A stretch of DNA of 64,000 nt from Fibrobacteraceae bacterium (GTDB taxonomy: Bacteria > Fibrobacterota > Fibrobacteria > Fibrobacterales > Fibrobacteraceae): NCBI GenBank assembly GCA_017631885.1, contig JAGBSH010000005.1, forward strand, positions 121,670 through 185,669, read 5' to 3'. The notes under the pieces were generated by a model. It worked only from the letters and a program-made list of their open reading frames with translations, had not been told where the DNA came from and made no database searches. The position numbers were made by a program, and so were the translations under genes. How positions within the stretch are numbered: position 1 is the first letter of the stretch; each line of letters begins with the position of its first letter. Below, in pieces: positions 8,332-16,769 of this stretch.

Positions 8332-10593
8332 ATGTTATTTGATTTAGAAATGATACAATCTGTTTATGCAAGAATCCCTGAACGCGTAGCCATTGCAAGA
8401 AAGCAATTAAATCGCCCACTTACCCTTGCTGAAAAAATTCTTTATTCTCATTTAGCAAGTGGTTCTGAAAACGCTAAATATACGCGCGGTTTAGACTTTG
8501 CTGATTTTAACCCAGATCGTGTTGCTATGCAAGATGCTACAGCACAAATGGCTCTTTTACAATTCACAACCGCAGGTAAAGCACGCACTGCAGTTCCTAG
8601 TTCTGTTCATTGCGACCACCTCATTACGGCAAGAGAAGGAGCAGAAAAAGACCTTCCTTTCGCTAAAGAAGAAAACCGTGAAGTTTATGCTTTCTTAGAA
8701 TCGGTTGCCGCAAAGTATGGCATTGATTTTTGGAAACCAGGCGCAGGCATTATCCACCAAGTGGTTCTTGAAAACTACGCTTTCCCTGGTGGAATGATGA
8801 TTGGTACTGATTCTCATACCGTAAATGCTGGCGGTCTTGGCATGCTTGCTATTGGTGTTGGCGGTGCTGATGCTGTTGATGCTATGGTCGGTTTACCTTG
8901 GGAACTTAAATACCCTAAATTGATTGGTGTTAAGCTTACTGGTAAATTGAATGGCTTTGCAACTGCTAAAGATGTTATTCTTAAACTTGCTGGTATTTTA
9001 ACTGTTAAAGGTGGCACCAACGCTATTATTGAATATTTTGGCGAAGGAGCAAGAAGCCTTTCTGCAACAGGAAAAGCAACTATCGCTAACATGGGGGCTG
9101 AAGTCGGAGCAACTTGTTCCACATTCAGCTATGACGATTCTATGAGTCGTTATTTGCGAGCAACTGGGCGTGAAGCGGTTGCTCTTGCGGCTGATAAAAT
9201 TGCAGAACACTTGCGTTTAGACAAAGAAGTAGAAGAAAATCCTGAAAACTATTTTGATAAAGTTATTGAAATAGACCTTTCTACTTTAAAGCCTCACTAT
9301 AATGGTCCTTTCAGCCCTGACCGTTCTTATGCGGTTTCTGAAATGGCAAAATCTCTTGAAGAACACGATTCCCCAAAAGAAGTTAGTGCTGCCCTTATTG
9401 GAAGTTGTACAAACTCAAGCTATGAAGATTTATACCAAGCCGCTTCTCTCATCAAAAAAGCACTTGCTCTTGGACTTTCTCCAAAAGTTCCTTTAATCAT
9501 CAACCCTGGTTCTGAGCAAGTCCGCTTTACCGCAGAACGTGATGGTCTTATAGATGTCTTTAAAGAATTTGGTGCTGTCATTATGACTAATGCTTGTGGA
9601 CCTTGCATTGGTATGTGGGACAGACTCGGTGCAGATAAAAAAGAAAAGAATTCTATTGTCCATTCTTTTAATAGAAACTTTGCAAAACGCGCCGATGGAA
9701 ATCCAAACACACATGCATTTGTAGCAAGCCCATTAATGGCTGTTATAGCAGCTTTAAGCGGTTCATTACTTTTTGACCCAGAACGCGACACTTTAACCAA
9801 TTCTCTTGGTGAAGAAGTAAAACTCCCTATTCCTGAAACTTCTGAATTACCTGCTAATGGTTTTGAAGTTAAAGATGCTGGTTTCCAAGCTCCTGCTGAA
9901 GATGGTTCTGCCATAGTAGTTCAGATTGCAGAAAATTCAAATCGTTTGCAAGCTTTGGAACCTTTTGCACCTTGGAATGGTAAGGATATTTCTGGCGTTC
10001 CGCTTTTGATTAAAGCAAAAGGGAAATGCACTACTGACCATATTTCTATGGCAGGGCCTTGGTTAAAATTCCGCGGTCATCTTGAAAACATTTCTGGCAA
10101 TATGCTTATTGGTGCTGTTAATGCTTTCAATGGTGAAACGAATAAAGTTTTGGGTAACGATGGTTTGTCTTATGAAGTCCCTGTTCTTGCCAAAAAATAT
10201 CGTGACGAAGGAATGGGCTCCATTGTTGTCGGTGACGAAAACTATGGCGAAGGCTCTAGCCGTGAACACGCAGCTATGGAACCTCGATTCTTAGGTGTTA
10301 AAGCAGTTATTGTAAAAAGCTTTGCTCGTATCCACGAAACTAACCTTAAAAAACAAGGAATGCTTGCATTGACTTTTGTCAATCCTGAAGATTACGAAAA
10401 GATTCGTGAAAATGATGTTCTTGATATTCTCGGTCTTGAAGAATTTGCGCCTGGAAAAAATTTCACGCTTGTTCTTCATCACTTTGACGGAACTGAAGAT
10501 CGCGTTTTACTTGCTCATACCTATAATTCTCAGCAATGGGAATGGTTTAAAGCTGGTAGCGCATTAAACCTTATTCGTAAATCTTCCGTATAA
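8332..10593 (+). CDS. acn: Aconitate hydratase, mitochondrial-type
   Basis: The enzyme interconverts citrate and isocitrate through a [4Fe-4S] cluster. The 753 residues match the mitochondrial-type family in length. The cluster ligands are Cys359 in GSCTNSS and Cys422/Cys425 in NACGPCIG, the same spacing as in mammalian aconitase. The C-terminal swivel domain carries [23 protein letters not shown] precedes the ATG. It follows potD by 22 bases, so it may be read from the pot promoter, and it ends in a strong terminator hairpin. The functional link between polyamine import and aconitase, if any, is unclear. Confidence 0.95.
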   Translation: MLFDLEMIQSVYARIPERVAIARKQLNRPLTLAEKILYSHLASGSENAKYTRGLDFADFNPDRVAMQDATAQMALLQFTTAGKARTAVPSSVHCDHLITAREGAEKDLPFAKEENREVYAFLESVAAKYGIDFWKPGAGIIHQVVLENYAFPGGMMIGTDSHTVNAGGLGMLAIGVGGADAVDAMVGLPWELKYPKLIGVKLTGKLNGFATAKDVILKLAGILTVKGGTNAIIEYFGEGARSLSATGKATIANMGAEVGATCSTFSYDDSMSRYLRATGREAVALAADKIAEHLRLDKEVEENPENYFDKVIEIDLSTLKPHYNGPFSPDRSYAVSEMAKSLEEHDSPKEVSAALIGSCTNSSYEDLYQAASLIKKALALGLSPKVPLIINPGSEQVRFTAERDGLIDVFKEFGAVIMTNACGPCIGMWDRLGADKKEKNSIVHSFNRNFAKRADGNPNTHAFVASPLMAVIAALSGSLLFDPERDTLTNSLGEEVKLPIPETSELPANGFEVKDAGFQAPAEDGSAIVVQIAENSNRLQALEPFAPWNGKDISGVPLLIKAKGKCTTDHISMAGPWLKFRGHLENISGNMLIGAVNAFNGETNKVLGNDGLSYEVPVLAKKYRDEGMGSIVVGDENYGEGSSREHAAMEPRFLGVKAVIVKSFARIHETNLKKQGMLALTFVNPEDYEKIRENDVLDILGLEEFAPGKNFTLVLHHFDGTEDRVLLAHTYNSQQWEWFKAGSALNLIRKSSV

Positions 10594-10600
10594 ATTCACC

Positions 10601-10629
10601 TTCCTGCGGGTTCCCCGCAGGAATTTTTA
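10601..10629 (+). terminator. Intrinsic terminator after aconitase
   Basis: A 10-bp perfect stem (TTCCTGCGGG / CCCGCAGGAA) with a TTC loop is followed by five T. It ends only about ten bases before the start codon of the next gene, leaving no room for a separate promoter between them. Confidence 0.85.
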
Positions 10630-10638
10630 TGGTAAAAT

Positions 10639-12255
10639 ATGAAAAATTCAAGAGATAACTGGAGTTCAAAAATCGGAGTTATTCTAGCTGTAGCTGGAAG
10701 TGCTGTAGGGCTTGGAAACTTTCTTCGTTTTCCGGTACAAGCCGCAACGAATGGGGGTGGGGCTTTTATCATCCCTTATCTTATTGCTTTTCTCCTTTTA
10801 GGGATTCCACTTTCTTGGATGGAATGGACTTTTGGGCGTTACGCAGGAATGCATGGTCACGGAACTGCTCCTGGAGCTTTCTACCAAATATTTAAAAGAC
10901 CTTGGGCAAAATACTTAGGCTCTCTTGGGCTACTTCCGCCATTGTTTATTTCTTTCTATTATATCTTTGTTCAATCTTGGATTTTAGCATTTACATATTA
11001 CTCCATTACAGGTAAATTAATGGAAGTCGTTAAAGCTGACAAAATCACTGAATTCTTTAACGATTACATTATGTTGAATACAAAAATTGGTCCTGTCCCA
11101 GCAGCGATTATTTTCTTTTTAATCACATTTGCTTGCAATACAGCTCTTCTTTCTTTTGGCGTTCGCAAAGGAATTGAACGCGTAAACAAAGTAGCAATGC
11201 CCATTTTGTTGATTATGGGAATTATCCTTGTTATTCGCGTGTTAACCATTCCAAATATCGGGCAAGGTCTTGCCTATATGTGGAACCCTAATTTCTCGGA
11301 GCTTACAAACCCACAAGTTTGGCTTGCAGCTGCCGGACAAGTATTCTTTACAATGAGTCTTGGAATGGGTATTATCCTTTGTTATGCTAGTTATTTAAAA
11401 CCTAAAGAAGATATTGTTCTTTCTTCCCTTACGGCTGGAGCCACAAATGGTTTTGCAGAAATCATTTTAGGCGGAACCATTGTCATTCCTATTGCAATCA
11501 TTATGATGGCCGGTTCAAACATTGAAGAAATTGCAAAACTTGGAACGTTTGGTCTTGGTTTCCAAGCCATGCCTCACGTTTTTGGCCAATTACCTCTTGG
11601 CAACATTATGCAAACACTTTGGTTTGGAATGCTTTTCTTTGCTGGCTTAACTAGCGCCGTTTCTATTATCCAGCCTCTTATCAGTTTCTGCGAAGATGAT
11701 TTAGCTTTTTCTCGTCCAAAAGCTATTTCTACTATAAGCATTGTCACTTTTATTGGTGGAGTCATTTCCATTTTGGGCCTTGCTGCCGGTGCCGTTGATG
11801 AACTTGATTTTTGGGGTGGAAGCTTTCTCTTAGTTGTTCTCGGAACCATTCAAGCCTTTATTTTCTCTTTCGTTCTAGCTAAACAAAAATCAGAAACTCA
11901 CCCAGGAGAAAACAAAGCTTTTGCAATGTTAAACGATGGCGCTGCTTTAAAACTTCCCCGTTTCTTTAGACCAATTATTCTTTATGTTTGCCCTATTTAC
12001 CTCCTTGTGCTTCTTGTTTCTTGGATGGCAACTAATGGCTTAGATGTATTGCTTCTTACATCTGTTAAACCAGATGAAATGGTCACGTTCCTTGGGTTTG
12101 AATGTTCAAAAATCGCCTTCACTTGGAGTTTACGCATTTTCCTTGTTTTAGTCACTATTTTGTTGAATGTGGCTATTGCATTTGCTTGGAAAAATGGCAA
12201 AGCGAATAAAGGCAGAAAAACTACTATTAAACAAGTTGAACTAGGTAATTCGTAG
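10639..12255 (+). CDS. Sodium-dependent NSS-family transporter (amino-acid type)
   Basis: The 538-residue membrane protein belongs to the neurotransmitter:sodium symporter family. The N-terminal signature is visible as WSSKIGVILAVAGSAVGLGN followed by FLRFP, which forms part of the sodium and substrate site in TM1, then NGGGAFIIPYL. About 11-12 transmembrane helices follow. The adjacent 37-residue gene is typical of MetP-type (methionine/alanine) importers, so an amino acid is the likely substrate. A terminator hairpin ends ten bases before its ATG and the ribosome site is weak (GGTAA), which suggests either regulated readthrough or a promoter inside the aconitase gene. Confidence 0.9.
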   Translation: MKNSRDNWSSKIGVILAVAGSAVGLGNFLRFPVQAATNGGGAFIIPYLIAFLLLGIPLSWMEWTFGRYAGMHGHGTAPGAFYQIFKRPWAKYLGSLGLLPPLFISFYYIFVQSWILAFTYYSITGKLMEVVKADKITEFFNDYIMLNTKIGPVPAAIIFFLITFACNTALLSFGVRKGIERVNKVAMPILLIMGIILVIRVLTIPNIGQGLAYMWNPNFSELTNPQVWLAAAGQVFFTMSLGMGIILCYASYLKPKEDIVLSSLTAGATNGFAEIILGGTIVIPIAIIMMAGSNIEEIAKLGTFGLGFQAMPHVFGQLPLGNIMQTLWFGMLFFAGLTSAVSIIQPLISFCEDDLAFSRPKAISTISIVTFIGGVISILGLAAGAVDELDFWGGSFLLVVLGTIQAFIFSFVLAKQKSETHPGENKAFAMLNDGAALKLPRFFRPIILYVCPIYLLVLLVSWMATNGLDVLLLTSVKPDEMVTFLGFECSKIAFTWSLRIFLVLVTILLNVAIAFAWKNGKANKGRKTTIKQVELGNS

Positions 12256-12264
12256 GAGATAAAT

Positions 12265-12378
12265 ATGACTTTTACAACTAGTGGCATTATTTTTATGGTT
12301 GGCACTTGGGTAGCCATTCTTGCTTTGAATATTTTCTGCTTTGCTAAAGTTTTAAAACGCAAAACAGATAACAAATAA
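12265..12378 (+). CDS. MetS-family small subunit of the NSS transporter
   Basis: A 37-residue ORF, below the usual size cut-off, starts nine bases after the transporter gene with a good AGGAG site six bases before the ATG. It encodes a single transmembrane helix (GIIFMVGTWVAILALNIFCF) with a short Lys/Arg-rich tail (KVLKRKTDNK). Tiny one-helix partners directly downstream of NSS transporters are known as the MetS family, needed for methionine uptake by MetP in Corynebacterium. Position, size and topology all agree. Confidence 0.85.
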   Translation: MTFTTSGIIFMVGTWVAILALNIFCFAKVLKRKTDNK

Positions 12379-12420
12379 AAATCAAATTATATATTTATAA
12401 ATAAAATCTCTGAGGTCAAT

Positions 12421-14118
12421 ATGGAATCTCCAAAAGAAATAATCAACAACTTTATAAAAGCGACGCATACAGAAGCAAACCTTAAAGATGCTTTGTTTCA
12501 TGCTGCAGAAGCGGCTCACGCTGAAGGTTGGACTTTTATGGAGACCTCCTTTCAACTTGGAGGTAAAGCAAAAGACGAAGGCCTTTCGCCAGAAGAAGCT
12601 GAATCTATTATCCGTCGGGCTTTTTCTGCTGAAAAACGTAGTAAAGAAAGAGAAGAAGACTCTTCAACTTCTACAAAACAGCAAGACTCTCAGACCGCAC
12701 AACCTGTTCCGGCAGCCATGTTTTTGGACCCACGTCTTGCTATGGGCCTTGACATGCAGTCCCTTGAACTTTTGCAAAACCACAGAATTGACCCTGAAGC
12801 GCTTTCCATTCCTTGGCCTTCTGCAGACTGGCGAAAAGACCTTGCAAAACTTTTAAGTGCCGTATTTTTACCAGAAGAAACTATAGCTTTTAAAATTTCA
12901 AACACTTCTGAATTTACTGAAGAAAAAGTTTCTGTTATCACATCACAAAGCGATGCTATTCGCAAAATAATGAAAAGTCTTGACGGCCCGGAAGGTGCGT
13001 TACTTGCCGTAAATCCAACAGCACCAGAACCTGGCTCTAAAGACGAAAAATGGCGCTATCGTTATGTCGTTGTGGATAATCCCAAAATGACTCTTGCTAA
13101 ACAGCTAGCCTATTACAAAGCATTAAACCTTCCTTGTGCCGCTTTGGTTAATACAGGTGCTAATTCGGTTCAAGCTTGGATTAAAATTGAAGCCAATGAT
13201 GGCGAAGAATTTTCTGAACGCGTAGATTTTCTTTTCAAAACTCTTGATAGCCAAGGTTTTAAAGTTGATTCTGCTAACAAACGTCCAGATTGCATGGTAC
13301 GTATGCCTGGCGTTCTTAGGAATGGTAAACAACAATACTTAATAGGACTTGCTCAAGGAGCTAAAAACTTTACCGAATGGCAAGAATGGGTTGAATATAG
13401 TTTAGACGGCAAACCTTTAATTGAACAAGCAAGTGCTTCTGAAGAAGCACCTAAACAAGATGAAATGATTTTAAATGGCATGTTGCGGGCAGGCGAACTT
13501 ATGCTGCTTTCTGCGCCACCGAAATCAGGAAAATCATTTGCCTTATTAGATATAGCCTTGTCTGTTTGTTATGGCGATGAATGGCTTGGTTGCCAAACAC
13601 AACAGCACGATGTTCTTTTCATCAACTTTGAATTAACACGTTCTGCATTTTTAAACCGATTACACCTTTTAGCCGAACGAAAAGGCATTAGTCCTGCCAC
13701 CAATCGTTTAGGTTTTTTAAACATGCGAGGCAATGCCATGTCTCCACTTGAAATAGCCCAATACATAGCCAAGCGTGTTCAAGGTGCTAAAAAATTAGAA
13801 AACCACGACTACAAGTTAATTGTAATTGACCCATTATCTTCTATTCTACATTCGCCGAAAACAGCACGTGCTGCAGGCACTCCTCCACAGCTTTTAATGC
13901 AAATGATTGATGCTATTCTCTCTATGACAGGAAGTGCTGTTATCACAGCTGCAAACCCAGACGAATTTCCGTATGTCGCTGCAAGAGCCGATAGTCATTT
14001 ATCACTTATGCCTATGGAAGGTAGTCCAAACATATTCCAAGTCAATGGAACATTCCGTGAATTCCCGCCAACATTTGCTCGAGAATGTTCTTGGCGATTC
14101 CCGCAATTTATCCCTTAA
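12421..14118 (+). CDS. RepA-like AAA ATPase with N-terminal primase-like domain
   Basis: The 565-residue protein has a charged, helical N-terminus (1-95), a middle region (about 180-310) resembling archaeo-eukaryotic/RepB-type primases of mobile elements (RYRYVVVDN, NSVQAWIKI, RPDCMVRMPGVLR), and a C-terminal RecA-like ATPase. Walker A is SAPPKSGKS (residues 364-372) and Walker B is LIVIDPLS. Where the mobile-element relatives have HAW, this protein has QAW, so the conserved primase histidine appears lost while the ATPase looks intact. GAGG precedes the start. It is followed after five bases by a TrmA-like gene. No plasmid or phage gene lies nearby, so it may be a domesticated replication protein; its role is unknown. 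Confidence 0.65.
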   Translation: MESPKEIINNFIKATHTEANLKDALFHAAEAAHAEGWTFMETSFQLGGKAKDEGLSPEEAESIIRRAFSAEKRSKEREEDSSTSTKQQDSQTAQPVPAAMFLDPRLAMGLDMQSLELLQNHRIDPEALSIPWPSADWRKDLAKLLSAVFLPEETIAFKISNTSEFTEEKVSVITSQSDAIRKIMKSLDGPEGALLAVNPTAPEPGSKDEKWRYRYVVVDNPKMTLAKQLAYYKALNLPCAALVNTGANSVQAWIKIEANDGEEFSERVDFLFKTLDSQGFKVDSANKRPDCMVRMPGVLRNGKQQYLIGLAQGAKNFTEWQEWVEYSLDGKPLIEQASASEEAPKQDEMILNGMLRAGELMLLSAPPKSGKSFALLDIALSVCYGDEWLGCQTQQHDVLFINFELTRSAFLNRLHLLAERKGISPATNRLGFLNMRGNAMSPLEIAQYIAKRVQGAKKLENHDYKLIVIDPLSSILHSPKTARAAGTPPQLLMQMIDAILSMTGSAVITAANPDEFPYVAARADSHLSLMPMEGSPNIFQVNGTFREFPPTFARECSWRFPQFIP

Positions 14119-14123
14119 TTTTT

Positions 14124-15437
14124 ATGAAAACATTTAAACAATCGAAAACAAGATTAAATCCAAAAGCGCTTTCTACAAGCAAAACTTCTTCTCGAAAAGA
14201 AGTTCTTGTTCCTACTTCTTTAGAAGGCAAAAAACAATTTTTTTCAACTTGGATTGCAGAAAATAAAATTCCCGGAAAAATTCAAGCTTGGTTTTCAAAG
14301 CCTATTGATGAAACTCTTACCGATTGGCGTATTATCAATGAACTCCAAGGGAAACATCATCTTTTAAAAATTATTTCTCTTGGAAAAAGTGGAATCGCTC
14401 CTAAAGTAGTACAAGCTATTCATGCGCAACTTCGTAAAGAACATTTAAAAGCTTTTAAAAGTGCATTTAGGCAACTTTTATTTTTAGCCTTAGGGGATGG
14501 AAAATTTGCTTTATTGTTACAAGCTAATTTACATGGAAGTAATAGTATCAGAGGCTACAGAAGTTTTGTAGAATACTTACAAAGAATGCATTCTCAAGAG
14601 ATTACTGCTTGTTTTCATATTGAATGCCGCCCTGCTATATTATTTGACCCAGCCTATCCACCTCGTTCTTTATCAATAGAATTAAAAGAAGGTTTTGGAA
14701 ACGAATTCCAATACATAACTGGCTTACCTTATCCTATTCACATTCTTGATAGACTTCCTCATCAAAAATCAACTTGGATAGAGTTCCCAGAAAAATTAAA
14801 CTCTTTTATACACCCTTCTAAAGAAGACAGACTTCTGTTGTTTAATGCTGGTTCTGCTTTTTTAGCTGAAATGCTTGCGCCGTCTTTTGAAGTAGTAGAA
14901 TGTGCAGAAATTCACGCTTATGGCGAAAAAGCCGCAAGAATTCGACAAAAGCGTTCTTCAAATAATTTCAAACTCCACCGGAGTGCCGTAGAACCAGAAT
15001 GGATAGAAAAATTTTTCTCTGAAACAGAAGCAGGTAAAAACTGGACTATCTACATTCACCCAGAAACTCAAGATTCTTTACCGGCAAGAACAGTCCATGC
15101 AATAGCAAACGCCGCTCCTGCAAGGGTCCTTTTACAAACTCACTCTTTAGAATCAGCTATTAAAGACATAAAACACTTCCGCAATGAAGGTTATGTATTA
15201 AGAAAAATGCTGCCTTTGGATTTTGAACCTAACGAATCGAGGTTTGAACTTTTATTTCTTTTCGTTCCCGACAGAAATGGACTATTAGGCAATAAGGCTC
15301 TTTTAGAAGCTAAAAAACGTGCCATCAAGCCAAAAGAACGGAAATTTAGTGGTAAAAAACAAGATTTTAACGATTTTGTGCAAGATATTCCACATTTTAT
15401 ACAACGAAAAAGAACACTTTCCGATAGAAATGATTAA
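14124..15437 (+). CDS. TrmA/RlmD-like methyltransferase homologue, probably catalytically dead
   Basis: The 437-residue protein shows the outline of RNA m5U methyltransferases: a SAM-binding start DRLLLFNAGSAFLAEMLA near residues 232-249 (usual form LYCGxGTFSLxLA) and the C-terminal pattern RVLLQTHSLESAIKDIKHF ... GYVLRKMLPLDFEP. At the catalytic site the usual SCNP is replaced by QTHS, so the nucleophilic cysteine is missing; the DPPR motif is also replaced (HPETQD). The Glu of the terminal HVE motif survives in SRFE. The start at 14124 is chosen over an overlapping ATG at 14085 because it leaves a five-base gap after the previous stop. It could bind RNA or act as a scaffold; family assignment is moderately secure. 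Confidence 0.55.
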   Translation: MKTFKQSKTRLNPKALSTSKTSSRKEVLVPTSLEGKKQFFSTWIAENKIPGKIQAWFSKPIDETLTDWRIINELQGKHHLLKIISLGKSGIAPKVVQAIHAQLRKEHLKAFKSAFRQLLFLALGDGKFALLLQANLHGSNSIRGYRSFVEYLQRMHSQEITACFHIECRPAILFDPAYPPRSLSIELKEGFGNEFQYITGLPYPIHILDRLPHQKSTWIEFPEKLNSFIHPSKEDRLLLFNAGSAFLAEMLAPSFEVVECAEIHAYGEKAARIRQKRSSNNFKLHRSAVEPEWIEKFFSETEAGKNWTIYIHPETQDSLPARTVHAIANAAPARVLLQTHSLESAIKDIKHFRNEGYVLRKMLPLDFEPNESRFELLFLFVPDRNGLLGNKALLEAKKRAIKPKERKFSGKKQDFNDFVQDIPHFIQRKRTLSDRND

Positions 15438-15463
15438 ATTAAGCACATATAAGGGATTCTAGA

Positions 15464-16633
15464 ATGAAAATTTTTAAGTCTATCGCTATATTGCTTGGTA
15501 CCACAGCTCTTATCTCTGGTGCCTATATTGTCAAGAAAGGTGACACCCTTTGGGATCTTAGTGAAGAATTTTTTCAAGATCCTTTCACTTGGCCTGATTT
15601 GTGGGAAAAAAACCGCCACATAGCAGATCCACATTGGATTTATCCTGGCGACTCCATTTATTTGGGAGAACAACAAGCAGCTGATAGTACTGTCGCCGAA
15701 CCAGCACCGCAACTTCCTCCTCCATCTCCTTGTGGAGCAACATCTGACACAGCACTCCCAAATGGAGTCAAATCTGCTGGTTGCGAAACAGATTCTAGAG
15801 AAAATAATTTTGAAAACATGATTGGCGACTTGCGTAGTCGTTCAAAAATTCAAAAACAGAAAAAAGTTGAAAACGTTTATTATTACCAAAAACGGCCTCA
15901 ACCAAAAATATTCAATGCCTATTACCAGATTCATTCTCCAATCGTTTACACTTTAGACGAGTTGAAAGAAGATAGTTCTTGGTTCTCTATTATTTCAGGA
16001 GAAAAAACGGAACCTTTAATTCACATTCCTGAAACTGAAATCGTTGTTGGCATTGGTAAAAATACGAACCAAAAAGTAAAGAAAGGCGATTTAGTTGAAA
16101 TTTGGGACGCCAAGAAAATTTCTATTCCATCTCGTACAGGAAATTCTTTTAGTGAACAAGCTCTTTTACGCCTCGCTGGTTATGCTAAAATTACAGCCAT
16201 CGGTGACACTTTATCTAGAGCAATTATTGTTCAAAGTTTCAGAGAAATTTACATCCGTCAAGCTAAAGCTCGTTTAAAACGCGACTTTAAACCTATTAAT
16301 GTAAATGGTTATAACTCTGAAAAAGAAGCAAGTTTTGAAGAAATGGCTCAAGTCAGTTATGCAATGGACCCGACTCTTGTAATTGGTGCTTATTCTTATG
16401 TCTTGATTGATAAAGGAATTCAAGAAGGCTTTAAACCAGGTAATGCCGTAGCTATTTGGGAAAAAGACAAAAGCGACGCATCTATCCCTCCTAGATTATT
16501 AGGCAGAGGTGTTATTACCGGAGCTGATGAAGATAACGCATCTGTTCTTATACGCGAACTTTATTCAAATAGTCGTCGCGTTGATTTAGGCCATTCTGTA
16601 TCGGTTACTCATAGAGCTAATATCGTAAAATAA
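15464..16633 (+). CDS. Secreted LysM-domain protein
   Basis: The 389-residue protein has an N-terminal signal/hydrophobic segment (IAILLGTTALISGA) followed at once by a LysM domain: YIVKKGDTLWDLSEEFF at residues 20-36, through IYPGDSIYL. LysM binds peptidoglycan glycan strands. The remainder (about 100-389) has a Pro-rich linker and beta-rich repeats of unknown function with two similar-looking segments (GDLVEIWDAKK near residue 208, GNAVAIWEKDK near 326). AAGGGA lies about seven bases before the ATG. Last gene of the run from 12421; a terminator follows. It is probably a periplasmic or surface cell-wall protein. Confidence 0.75.
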   Translation: MKIFKSIAILLGTTALISGAYIVKKGDTLWDLSEEFFQDPFTWPDLWEKNRHIADPHWIYPGDSIYLGEQQAADSTVAEPAPQLPPPSPCGATSDTALPNGVKSAGCETDSRENNFENMIGDLRSRSKIQKQKKVENVYYYQKRPQPKIFNAYYQIHSPIVYTLDELKEDSSWFSIISGEKTEPLIHIPETEIVVGIGKNTNQKVKKGDLVEIWDAKKISIPSRTGNSFSEQALLRLAGYAKITAIGDTLSRAIIVQSFREIYIRQAKARLKRDFKPINVNGYNSEKEASFEEMAQVSYAMDPTLVIGAYSYVLIDKGIQEGFKPGNAVAIWEKDKSDASIPPRLLGRGVITGADEDNASVLIRELYSNSRRVDLGHSVSVTHRANIVK

Positions 16634-16653
16634 ATTTTCTGGTTTACTCTTTT

Positions 16654-16680
16654 AACGTTCCCTTTCGGGAACGTTTTTAT
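16654..16680 (+). terminator. Intrinsic terminator after the LysM gene
   Basis: A perfect 9-bp stem AACGTTCCC / GGGAACGTT with a four-base loop is followed by a T-rich stretch. It closes the transcription unit 12421-16633. Confidence 0.88.
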
Positions 16681-16769
16681 TTTTTCCCCTACCAAAGAAG
16701 TATGAAATTTTTATACTTTTCTAAAGTGCTCATTAAACCTAACACCAAAGAGTAATTGGCAAAAATATA

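Noticed and set aside
9420..9914. Minus-strand ORF of 164 residues
   Set aside because: Antisense to the most conserved part of aconitase, including its cluster cysteines.
12421..15437. Prophage or plasmid island
   Set aside because: Only one replication-type protein is present; there are no integrase, structural, relaxase or toxin genes, and base composition looks like the surroundings.
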